DNA from: Acrasis kona
Taxonomy: Eukaryota; Heterolobosea; Eutetramitea; Acrasida; Acrasidae
Assembly (NCBI GenBank): GCA_026419775.2
Contig: JAOPGA020001336.1
Coordinates: forward strand, 19,862 to 83,861
DNA: 64,000 nt
Direction: 5' to 3'
The number at the start of each line of letters is the position of its first letter. Within the stretch, counting starts at the first letter, position 1. The translations under genes and the position numbers were made by a program. Under the pieces are notes generated by a model that did no database searches, was not told where the DNA came from, and saw only the letters and a program-made list of their open reading frames with translations. This document shows positions 53,643 to 63,688 of the stretch, piece by piece.

Positions 53643-54565
53643 TACAAAAGCAGACACTGGCTTTCCCATGACCCAACCGTTCTTTATATTTTGGTCAGCA
53701 GACAGGAAAAATTTATAACGAATGTTGAACGGAACATCCACATGATTGTATCTAACGTTGTAGTAAGCTACATCGCGTCCATCTTCTTGTACTTTTATTA
53801 ATTTATCAGGATTTATTTTGAACATTCTCGTTGCGTTGTGGTCAATTACTTGCAGGAAATGTTGTAAACAAAACTTTTCAATAGGGAACAGTGCAGGGCA
53901 GGTTCCATTATTATCACTCGTCCGAGTGTCCAGCTCGTATATTTTTCCATCGTTGTAAATGTATTTACCACAGTTGCGATAACCGTAGTAATCGTCACCT
54001 AATAAAAATGAGACTGTGTTGCGTTGAATTTACCTTTGAGGGCAACTACATCCCCATCACTTGCGTAACGCTGTAGTTTTGTAGCAAGAGGTTGCAGGAG
54101 TCTGCTGGAACCAGGAAGATAAACTTCTTCAACTAAAAATGTTCCTTCTTCACAAGCGTCATCGTAATCGTCTCCATTTTCAACAAAGTTCCAGTTGTCT
54201 TTGTTGTCTAGTTCTTTTTCATTAAAGGTCCATTCACCACTGTCTTCATTTTGGAAATACAAGGATTTTTCCACTTCAATACATTGTGCTCTGGTGTTGG
54301 TAAATGTTTTGATTCCCTTTAATATTGGATCTGTTATTTGCTTCATTTGCTGACACACTTGTTGTAGAGCAGGGTAATCAACATGAGAGAGGAAATCAAT
54401 TACCGAATTCCAAATCTCTTTTGGCAGAGTAAGCTCAACCTTCTCATTTTTAAAGTGAGAGATTTTTTTCCTTTTATAAGGTTTTTTCAGGACTGGATTG
54501 TTTTCACTTTCGGGTTGTGCTCGGTGGCCGAGTTTCTTTCGAGTGGTTTGTTTGGTTCTCGCCAT
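53634..54565 (-). CDS. F-box-like protein with a histone H3 tail-like N-terminus
   Basis: Two exons: 54565-54034 and 53998-53634; intron 53999-54033 (35 nt). Product 298 residues. The first residues are MARTKQTTRKKLGHRAQP. The histone H3 tail is (M)ARTKQTARKSTGGKAP, so nine of the first nine post-Met positions match except Ala7 to Thr, keeping Arg2, Thr3, Lys4, Gln5, Thr6, Arg8 and Lys9. An F-box-like helix block follows (LTLPKEIWNSVIDFLSHVDYPALQ, then VCQQMKQITDPILKG). The remaining 200 residues have no recognised domain (EGTFLVEEVYLPGSSRLLQ, DDYYGYRNCGKYIYN). No histone fold is present. An F-box protein would link SKP1-type ubiquitin ligases; the tail could dock H3K4/K9 readers or modifiers. 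F-box call moderate; tail match is directly visible. Confidence 0.75.
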
Positions 54566-54701
54566 GTTCCTTTTGTTCTAGTAAAAGTAGGATTAATTTA
54601 TCGCACTCAACCAGAACATTTTTTGGTTGGTGTGATTTGGTTACAGTGTAGTATTCTAATGCATTTGTAGTTGATCACCACGTGACGCTTTGTCCCCAGC
54701 A

Positions 54702-55050
54702 ATGACATTTGTGATGGATACAAAAACCCATTTTTTGTTCTCCGTAGTAGATTCCTCAGTGACTCCTAAATACTTTCTTTTATTTGGTTTTGTAATGTGT
54801 GGCATTACAACTCCGAAAACAATACACAACATGACACAAGAACAACTTCAAATCGAACACGATGACACAAAGATGTCCAAAGTACTTTATGTCATCTACT
54901 GTAGAACCCCACTCTCACCCATTACAGCAGGTCAGGTTCGTGGATGAAAGCACAATACAACGCCTCAACTTGACCCATTCGACTTTTTAGTATGGACCAG
55001 GATTGTTTTGTTCAACATTTGAACAACTGTATTTCAATAAACATGAATGA
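54702..55050 (+). CDS. Small hypothetical protein in two exons
   Basis: Exons 54702-54935 and 54991-55050; intron 54936-54990 (55 nt, GTTCGT...TTTTTAG). Product about 97 residues: DTKTHFLFSVVDSSVTPKYF, a hydrophobic middle (FLLFGFVMCGITTP), then polar sequence and a C-terminus FCSTFEQLYFNKHE. No domain recognised. The frame is maintained across the intron, which is the main reason to believe it. Low confidence. Confidence 0.4.
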
Positions 55051-55277
55051 AACCAATTAATGTTATGTTTGATTCTTGATTAGCCCACGTGCTCAAAACA
55101 ATCCAAAGAAATTCAAACGTTCTGTATTTGATTAACTGATTGTGCCACCGATTTTAAACGTGATTCTCATGTTATATTAGACAGCGACAATAAGCCAATT
55201 TCAAATTCTGCCCTAGTCATTGTGTGATCTATTAATAATCCACTTGATTACAACAATAATACACAAATAACGATAAA

Positions 55278-56754
55278 ATGGTGTCGAATTCAGCAAGGTC
55301 ACTTTATAGAAGTATAAGATTCTTGAGAAAATATCTGGTTGCAGGGTCATGCTTAGCAGGTACAGTAGCAACCACGTATGGTTACATCAGCAAAAGCGAG
55401 AGTGTAAAGACAAATTTTATTCCTGCCATATACGCTGAGGAGCATTTTGATACATTGGGAAAACAAAACACAAATGCAGCGCCATTGTATAGAATAGTTC
55501 TAACTGGTGGTAAGTAAAATAGTTTCAATTTTTGTATTAATTTTCAAAAAGGCCCCTGCGCAGGCAAATCAAGTGCCCTAACACGGTTATCGTAAGTTTT
55601 CGAATAGAAGCTGAATAACACACAATAGTGAGAGACTTCAAGCTCTTGGATTCCAAGTCTTCACAGTGGCTGAAGTTGCAACTTTATTATTAACAGGTGG
55701 TGCAACTTTTAAGCCAGACATGACACTGGATGAAATTATCACTTGGGAGTCTGGACTTCTCAAGACTCAAATGAGCTTGGAGGATGCTTTTACTGCGATA
55801 GCAAAAGCTTCAGGGAAACCAACCGTGATACTCTGTGATAGGTAATATTGATTTGGTTTGTGAATGTTTACAAGATTGTCTAAAAGAGGTGTGATGGACG
55901 GCAGTGCGTATCTAGACAAACCCACTTGGGAAGCTTTGTTGGACCAGAATGGATGGAGCGAACCGAAACTCCGTGATGCACGTTATGATTGTGTGGTGCA
56001 TCTAGTGACCGCAGCTATTGGAGCGGAGAATTATTATACTTTGGCTAACAACCTTGCAAGGACAGAATCAAAGGAAGTCGCCGCCGAACTAGACGTTAAA
56101 TTGAGAGAAGCTTACTTGGGGCACAGTAACGTTTACATGATTGACAATAGCACGGGCTTTGAGGAGAAGATTGCAAGAGTGTTGGATGTTGTGAGCCACA
56201 AGGTGGGATTTCCAAGACCAGCAAATTATAGAAGAAGGTTTTTATTAAAGGGAGAACAATTGATCGATACCATATTATCCTCTAAATATGCAACGCAAGA
56301 GATTGCGATTGAACAAACATTTTTGAAAGTTGATGAAGATGATCCAAATGTTAGAAGGAAAATTGTAAAGAGAGGTCAAAGCGGAGTGAACAATTTCACG
56401 TTGACCACTACAATAAAAAGTGAGGATGGAAAGGAGGAAACTGAAGTTAGTCGTCCCATCAGTGCCAAAACATTTGTTTCTTTGATGGCGCAACGTGATC
56501 CGAACAGAGTACCTGTTTGCAAGACGATTCGTACATTTGTGCACAAGGAGAATTATCTTGAGGTACATACGTACACATCACCAAAGCATGGAAAGGGAGT
56601 CAGCGTATTACAAGTGGAAGTGGATCCGAAAGTCAAGTTTGACGTTAGAGGAGGTTCTTTACCAAAGTTTTTGGAAGATTTTGTAGATCATGAGGTCACA
56701 GACGACGAAAAATATCAAAGTTGTGGATTTTCGAAGAAATTAAGCGGAGAATAA
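55278..56754 (+). CDS. Ttd14-like P-loop NTPase with CYTH domain
   Basis: Four exons: 55278-55509, 55552-55591, 55629-55841, 55887-56754; introns 42, 37 and 45 nt. Product 450 residues. N-terminal hydrophobic segment (KYLVAGSCLAGTVATTYG) that could be a mitochondrial or membrane anchor; then the nucleotide-binding loop TGGPCAGKSSAL, VILCDRGVMDGSAYLDK and DARYDCVVHLVTAAIGAEN, the wording of Drosophila Ttd14 (AAA_28/NadR-like kinase fold). C-terminal CYTH-type tunnel: PANYRRRFLLKGEQL, RRKIVKRGQSG, KTIRTFVHKENYLEVHTY and GVSVLQVEVD. Ttd14 is needed for membrane trafficking of TRPL in flies and binds GTP and PI(3)P; that role in this organism is unknown. Convergent with PCMT; stops are 11 nt apart. 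Confidence 0.85.
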
Positions 56755-56765
56755 AAAATTTATAT

Positions 56766-57832
56766 TTATTCCCACCTTATCTTTTCTACACTTGAAAAAT
56801 TCCGACCAACATTCGGTGCATTGATAATGAAAGGTGTCACAACCATTTTCCTTCCTTTGTAGTTGAATACTTTTGGTGCTCTGCTTATGTGAGTGCGAAC
56901 TAATTGGCTCTCGCGGTCTGTTAGTGGTGCACATCTACACTTGATGCCGAGGGGCTGTACCAACATCTCATGTTGTCTATTTTTAGACACAACAACCAGT
57001 TGTTGATAAAAGTTGGTGTCACCAAGTGGCAGGATCATGATTCCATCAACGCTAAGCTGGTCAAAAAGATTTCGCGGAACATGTGTGCATGCTGCCCCAA
57101 CATGTATGATGTGAAATGGTGATTGGTCTGGAACTCCTTCGAACCCATCACCACAAATCACGTGGATGGTATCTTGATTGAAGATCTTGACAGTTTTATC
57201 ATCCTTGATTATGTTTTGTTTGGTTATCTCAACAAGGCTGGGAATGTGCTCAATTCCAACAATGTATGACTTGGTTTTGTTGTAATATGACGTCATATGT
57301 GCGAAACAAGAAAGAGAGTATCCACTTCCTGACCCCACATCTAGTATTTTAATACTAACCTGCTCAGTTATTAGGGCATCGATGCGAGGGCATATTGCTT
57401 CTAAACAAACTGCTTGCTATAAACGTTATTAACAATGTCCAAACATGTTCATACTAATTGTGGGGCACTGAGGGTTGAGTTATAAGGAAGCGGTGCTGCT
57501 AAATCCTTGTATGGGTTTACAAATACAATCTTCTTATCTTGTTTGAAATTGTGGCAATAGAAGGACCGATCCACCATCCGCATTGCAAATTCGACCCTCT
57601 GGGACCGAATTATACCTTTCGCTAAATGTGTAATTACTCACATAAGATCTTGATAAATACCGACAAGGCTGTCAATCAACTCATCATTTGAAATGAAATT
57701 TTCGTCAGTGTGAGTAGTATTGCTTTCCCTTTCGAAAAGTTCATCACCTGTGTTATAGTAGAAAATGAACCAAGATACCTGAGCTAAAAAGAAGCCAGTG
57801 AGACCTGTAAGTATAACTACACTCTTGTTCAT
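56766..57832 (-). CDS. Protein-L-isoaspartate O-methyltransferase (PCMT), membrane-anchored form
   Basis: Three exons: 57832-57661, 57621-57455, 57416-56766; introns 57622-57660 (39 nt) and 57417-57454 (38 nt). Product 329 residues. SAM-binding motif I ILDVGSGSGYSLSCFAH; upstream DSLVAKGIIRSQRVEFAM and LSAPQLQAVCLEAI; downstream FHIIHVGAACTHVPRNLFDQL and GIMILPLGD. All are PCMT wording. An N-terminal hydrophobic segment (VVILTGLTGFFLAQVSWFIFYY) absent from cytosolic PCMT suggests a membrane-anchored, perhaps secretory or organellar form. The C-terminus extends about 60 residues beyond the usual end. The ATG overlaps the ATG of the divergent MEA1-like gene (CATG). Confidence 0.9.
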
Positions 57833-58487
57833 GAATTTTCAAGAGTTTTTGATTGTTGTAATACTAATGAACGGGGAATTTGTACGAGCCGATGAGGAGG
57901 ACGAAGCAGGATGTGAACATGATGTACCCGATGGTTATCAGTTTATTGATTATGATGAAGTAAANGAGGATGTTGATGAAAGCGAGGATGGCAATGAGAA
58001 TGATGACGGGTATCAACTAGCATCCGAGGATGACCCTGAAGATGATTCTTCATTCGAAGCAACGCATAATAGTGCGCACCAAGACGACGACGATTCTGTG
58101 GATGAAGAACTTGAAAGAGCGCAAAGAATAGCGGAGAGTAGAATAGACGCAATGTTGCGCAGGCAGTTTGGAGATGGTGATCTTTTTACTGCAATTGAAC
58201 AAACAACTAGCAATGAAGTCCCTCAAACCAAAACAAACGTAACAACGAACAATGTAGAGGACGAGGACGAGGAAGAGGATTATGATGAGGATTACAACAA
58301 CTTTGAAGCCAATTTCGAACAACTCTCCCAACAAGAAGTAAATAGTGATAACACTCTATCTAGCCAGCAGACTGAACTCATTCAACAAACTCTAAGTTCA
58401 TTATCTCTAACAGCACCAGAATGGGCCAAGAACAACAAAGAATGGCTATCCGCCGTACAACGAGTTGCACATAACCTTGATAAATAG
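57831..58487 (+). CDS. Acidic MEA1-like protein
   Basis: Start at 57831 (or 57866, the second in-frame ATG). About 218 residues from 57831. The first 20 residues (MNFQEFLIVVILMNGEFVRA) are hydrophobic and could be a signal peptide, but starting at the second ATG (MNGEFVRADEED) gives a soluble protein; the second fits the MEA1-like reading better. Middle very acidic (DESEDGNEND, EEDYDEDYNNFEANFEQL). The C-terminal IQQTLSSLSLTAPEWAKNN matches the shape of male-enhanced antigen 1 (MEA1), whose conserved end is a V-K-x-x-M-x-x-x-x-L-P-x-x-x-P-x-W-A block. Base 57965 is N. Family match tentative. Confidence 0.6.
   Translation: MNFQEFLIVVILMNGEFVRADEEDEAGCEHDVPDGYQFIDYDEVXEDVDESEDGNENDDGYQLASEDDPEDDSSFEATHNSAHQDDDDSVDEELERAQRIAESRIDAMLRRQFGDGDLFTAIEQTTSNEVPQTKTNVTTNNVEDEDEEEDYDEDYNNFEANFEQLSQQEVNSDNTLSSQQTELIQQTLSSLSLTAPEWAKNNKEWLSAVQRVAHNLDK
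57965..57965. other. Ambiguous base N
   Basis: The single N in the window lies in codon TAAAN/GAG of the acidic protein. It shows that the assembly keeps unresolved bases. Confidence 1.
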
Positions 58488-58622
58488 TGTCGACCACATA
58501 CCGAACAAGAGGAACACGTACAAAAGACTAATCTTCACTGAGGACAGCAATAAATATATTTATTTGTAATACACGTTTTCACACATTCAAAACAACAATT
58601 AGGTCCAACCTTTTGTTGACTG

Positions 58623-61600
58623 TTAGTGATGGTTAATAAACATCTTGTGCTTCTCCTCTACCAGACTCAAAATTTGGAACTTCATAGCACTCATGTCAAG
58701 TAAACTTTGAGCATTTTGTTTTAACAATGAGCTCAAGGTCATAACAATAGGATGGTCGCATCGTCCGCAATCGGCTTCCGAAATGATTTCATCAATCGTG
58801 GCATCGCTGGATTCAAAAAGTTCCCTCCAGTTCGCTCCCTTTTTTTCCTTCTCATCGTGATAAGCTTTGTCTAATCTTTCTTTCAATCTTTGCACCTCCT
58901 CGTAATGAGCGTTTAAAATCTTCTCCCGTTCCAACGAGTCAAAGTATTGTGTGGTCAACGATTCTAGTTCCAACGACTGCGAAGTGTGCATTTCTTTGAG
59001 TTGGTTACATTGCTTGATGGCATTGTCCAGTTTTGATGATTGTGTTATTAATTTACGATCCAAAGTATCCCTCTCTGCCAAAAGCGAATCAAAGGTGGCT
59101 AGTTCGTTTTGTAAACGGAATTGTAGAATGTCCTTCTCCATGGTTGCACTTTCCGCTTCTGATTTGTATTGTTGAATCAAAAGGTTTGACTCTTCTTGAG
59201 AGATTTGTAACTTGTCTTCCCATTGCCTCACATCTCTTGCTTGTTTTTGTTCAAACTCAATCTTCAAGTTCTTGATGTTGCACAAATGTACAGATACTTC
59301 TTCTTGGAGTTGCTTCACGTGGAATTCAAAGTGTTGTGTTTTTTCTTCTGCAATCGTTTGGTTCTGCTTGATCTGTTCCTGCAGTTCTTGAATGTAGTGA
59401 TGTTGATCTTGTTTCTCTGTGGAGAGGGATTGAACCAATTGTTCATAGTCTGATTCTTGTGCTTGTAAAAGTACGATGCGATCATGCAAATCATTGTTGG
59501 ACTGTTCTGACTCTAATTGAATGGCCATTATTCTAGACTCCACTTCCTGATGGACTTGATTGATGGTGTTGGAGCACTCATCTCTAATCTCAAGAATATC
59601 TGCCACGCTCCTCTTCTTCTCTTCTTTGAGGCTTTGTTTGGAACTGGTCAACTGGTCCGATAATTGTTGGTTGTGTTGAGTTAACGTGACAACTTTGGAA
59701 TCAGACTTCTGAAGTTTTGCATTCAACTCAGACTGTTGGGATGCTAGCTCTGTTTCAAGTGCATTGATTTGGTCGTGACATGAATCAACATCTTTTGATA
59801 ATTCTTGTATGACTAGATCCTTTTGATGGATTGATGATACAAGAGACTCAACCTCCCGGGTCAACTCTTGATTGTTTTGTTTTTCAACAAGAATGTCACT
59901 CGCGAATAACCCAGATTGACTCTTGTAAGCCTCGCTCTCCTCAGTCAAACTCTGAATGGCAGCTTGCAAGTCGCCGCAGTCTGATTGAAGTAAGTGGACG
60001 TGATCTTGAAGTTCCACATTCTCCTCATACATTTTTGTGCTCTGTGTGGTCAAATTGTCAATATGAGTTTTTAGTTCAGAAACTTCCTGGTCACGGTGAA
60101 GTTTTTCATTCTCCAGATTGGTGAGGGACAATGTGAGCTCTTGAATGGACGATCGTAGGTCGCTGCGCTCCTTCTTGAGTGTTTGCATCTTGGCCGTTAG
60201 TTGTTGCACTTGAGCTGTTGAAGCGTTAGATTGTTCTTGTGCTCTTTCAATTTGTCCACTCAAAATGTTTATGCGCGCTTCATGTGAGTTTTTGGAGATG
60301 ACCTTTTCTTCCTCGTGTTGCTGCAAGACCTTGGATAATTGCGCCTCGGATTCTAAAGTGGTTTGTTCTACTTTCGATTGTAATGATTTGTAGTTGACTT
60401 CACTTCGATAACTATTTTCCTTTTCTCTTTCCAAATCCTTCTTGAGAGAATCCCTTTCCAAACTAATTTCCTTGAAGCGGTCTTGTTCCTTTGTTAATTC
60501 CACTGTAAAGGTATCCATACTCTTGTTTAAATCAAGAACCAACGATTCAGCCCTTCTTTGTAATTCTTGATGTTGAGATTCTTGTTGCATTTGTTGTTTG
60601 TTCAACTGCTCAATGGTACGCTGCTGTTCGCGTATGCGATCCTTGTACTTTTGTTTGTTGCTCGCCACTAGCGTTCTGAGCTGTTGCTTCTCAGCCATTT
60701 GTGCATCCATTTCGACGGAATGCTGTTTTTTTAACTGCACTTGTTGCGCTCTTGCATTCTCACGCTCTACAATAAGAGTCATGATGCGCTGTTGCTGTTC
60801 ATGTGCTGCCACCTCTGATTGTTTAACTTGTGCCTCAAGCTCATTCAAATTTTGTTTGTACTTGGCTGTTAGATGCTCTTGTTCGCTCTTGACGCTATCA
60901 ATGTCTTGAACAGCGTGAGCAAGTTTCTGTTTGGTTCTGTTGTGTTCCTGCAGCTCGCAAGAAAGCTTTTCTTTCAAATCATTTCGCACGACCGTGGTCT
61001 TTTCAAGTTCTGTGTCCTTATTCTTCAACTTCAATGAAGCTTCTTCAGCCACTGCAAGCGCGCGAGCGATGCGGGATTGATTATCTTCGGTGGTTCTCTC
61101 GTGTTGAATAAGTGCATCTTTTAGCTTTTGGTCGCTTTCTTGTAATTGAGCTTTATGGTGATCTACTTGGGTTTCATGCAGTTCTTTAAGCTTTCTGCGT
61201 TCCTGTGCATTAAGATCTGCCTCTGTCTGCATGTCTTGTTGCACTTTTTCGTTCTTTGCACGTAATTCGTCGTAGTTCTTTTGGAGGTCCTTAAAGATAG
61301 TTTTATACTTTTGGTAACCCACTTTGTATTTATCACCACCGTTCTTTTGTTCTTTCTTTACCTTATTGGCAAGTTCCCGTTTAAGAGCAGCCACTTCTAT
61401 TTTCAAGGCTTTTGTCTCTTCGTTGACTCCGCTGATGTCGTTGTTTTCTTTGTTTTGTCCGCTCAACTGAAATGATACACCTGATGATGTTAGATGAAAT
61501 GTGATGCAGATAAATCTTACTTCTTCTATCAATGGTAGAAATCTTTTTCACCCTTGGACTTGAAGGGGAATCCATAGTCGGCTTCGTCGGTGATGCAGGT

Positions 61601-61726
61601 GCTACTTGCTTCAACTTTGTTTGTTAGTACTAGAATACTATTTACTCATACCTGATTGAGCATAGAAGAAAGTGAAGGGGCAGAATTGTCTGCAGGAGTC
61701 GATGGTCCGGCAGTGCAATCACCCAT
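58623..61726 (-). CDS. Long coiled-coil protein (golgin/myosin-tail-like layout), unknown family
   Basis: Three exons: 61726-61652, 61608-61521, 61480-58623; introns 43 nt (with TACTAAC) and 40 nt. Product 1006 residues. After about 60 disordered Ser/Pro/Lys-rich residues (STPADNSAPSLSSMLNQ, KPTMDSPSSPRVKK) nearly all of it is an unbroken Gln/Glu/Leu heptad coiled coil, with a GRIP-like or other recognisable C-terminal domain not seen; the last 90 residues (ANWRELFESSDATIDEIISEA, CDHPIVMTLSSLLKQ) are less coiled. Likely a tether or scaffold at Golgi, centrosome or cytoskeleton. Only composition and length support this. Confidence 0.82.
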
Positions 61727-61876
61727 TGTATTTTTAAAAGAATGTTAACGGATCCAACGGAGCGCCAAAATGATTATGTTGACCTTGTTACAAACAACCA
61801 TTCGTAATTGAAGGTGGTTGACATGGAGAAACAAACGAGTGAAATAATGTTGCATCAAGTAATAATAATTTAATGT

Positions 61877-63589
61877 TTACTTTGCTCTCTTCTTGAACTC
61901 GATCTTCAAATTACAGGGCCTGCTTGTAATTCTACTTTCTGTGCTAATGCGTCCTTTAAGCACTTCCTTTGTGTTCATATATGCGTCATCTTTTGGAATG
62001 CAAATCTCGTAGTGTAAAACAATGTAAGCAATTAAAATGCAAGTCTCGACCTCACTAAACTTACTACCGATACCTACACAGTTTTAGTTTTAAAAAGTAT
62101 ACACTTACACTTTCTAGCACCCAAACTAAAAGGAAGAAAGGCACAGGATTTCACTTTGTGATATTCGGACGACTCTGGATCAAATCTTTCTGGTTTAAAT
62201 GTATAAGCATCAGGCCAATACTTTTCATTCAATTGAATGTTAAAAACGTTCAAATTGATTTGAGTGTTTTTGGGTACAAAGTATTTTCCAATCATTGTGT
62301 CGCTTTTAGTCATCTTTGGAATCATTTTAACAGGTGGACGTTTCCTAAGAGTCTCAGTGACTGCATACTTGGTATACACTAATTTGTCATAGGTGCCCGC
62401 ATCCATATCGCTCACATCAAGTCCGGTTAGCACCTTATCGGCCTCATTGTACATTTTATCCTGCACTCTCTTGTTCAAAGCAAGTTCATATAACATCCAA
62501 GTCAACGTAGTGGCGCTAGTCTATGCAAAAATTAATGCTGTGAAGAAGGATTAACTATACTTCATGTCCAGCGATCAAGAAAACAAAAACATCAGAGACC
62601 AGTTCTTGATTAGTTAGTGATGTTTCTTTGATTTGTTCCGCATTGCTGCTCACCAGCAGGCTGAGTAGATCATGTTTATTAACGTCGTGTAAATGATTTA
62701 ATCTGTGGTTAATGAGTTCCATCATGTATGCCTCTGTTTCTTTCAGAGCGAGAGTGGTCTGTGGGAAGAAGCGCTTAGACCAAGATGGTAGCAGCCCTCC
62801 AACTAGAATTCCAAGTGTGGTTGTAGTCTTGAGAGCTTCCTCAAATGTAAGTTCATGGGGTGCTTTTGCTTTTCTAGGGTTGAATATTTCCAAATCATAT
62901 CCAAATGCAACTTTCCCAATAATGTCTAGAGTTACATCCTGACCACAGTTATTGATGAGAGCTTGTGCAATAATTTACCTGCATGTCTGCAACGGGGTCC
63001 ATCACCAGCTTTGAATTTGATCTTTTCATCTCCATGCGCTTTATACATAGTAATACAGATTTTGCACTCTCTTGGACCAGGTAGTTCATGTGGTTTTCTG
63101 CGAAGGCAGGATCGGCGACCATTCGATGCTTCTTCCAAACATCCCCGTTTGCACTAACAATGTTTGAGCCCCATATATCGAGCATCTTGTAGATTGGTGG
63201 TTTTGGAAACTGTTTCGCTCTTGTCAATGTAATGTCTTTGATCAAATCAGCATCTGAGATGTAGATTCTCGAAGCATTAAAAGCTGTGATTCTTAATACT
63301 CCATCTTTTACAAATCCATTCTCATATAATTGATCTAAAGCTCCACCTTCTTGATGTGGGACTGCAAAACTTGGAAACTTTTAAAATCAAATGACTGACT
63401 GTATTTATGAATAAAAGGGATTGAAAAAAGGCTCATAGCACCTAATTGTGTAACTCCAGGAATATGCGCGAAAGGTCTTCTCTCCCACCATATGTATACA
63501 AGAAGTAAAATCTAACATGTCAGGTTATCAATAGGTATATTCATTAGACTTACCACCAATGAGGACACGATGAGCAGTGCCATTAACAT
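61877..63589 (-). CDS. Cytochrome P450, microsomal type, frame question near 63380
   Basis: Exons: 63589-63554, 63511-62979, 62938-62561, 62520-62109, 62073-61877; introns 42, 40, 40 and 35 nt. About 500 residues. N-terminal anchor (MLMALLIVSSLVV, ILLLVYIWWE), I-helix AGHETSATTLTWML with the conserved Thr, K-helix ETLRKRPP, and heme-binding loop FLPFSLGARKC joined over the last intron to IGSKFSEVE (FxxGxRxCxG). Exon 63511-62979 changes frame at about 63380: either a 77-nt intron (63378-63454) or one missing A in a run restores it. Family established; substrate unknown. Five nt upstream of the ATG begins a 15-bp tandem repeat. Confidence 0.9.
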
Positions 63590-63594
63590 CCTTC

Positions 63595-63639
63595 TTGTTT
63601 TGTAAATTGTTGTTTTGTAAATTGTTGTTTTGTAAATTG
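63595..63639. repeat. 15-bp tandem repeat, three copies
   Basis: Three exact copies of TTGTTTTGTAAATTG (63595-63609, 63610-63624, 63625-63639). It lies in the 99-bp gap between the divergent P450 and SAM-domain starts, hence in their shared promoter. Confidence 0.95.
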
Positions 63640-63688
63640 TTTCAAGTCTTACAACAACGAAGTTATTTTCAACAAAAAACCAGAAAAA

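Noticed and set aside
58050-58334. Minus-strand frame opposite the acidic protein
   Set aside because: Antisense of GAN-rich codons gives hydrophobic Ile/Val runs by composition alone.
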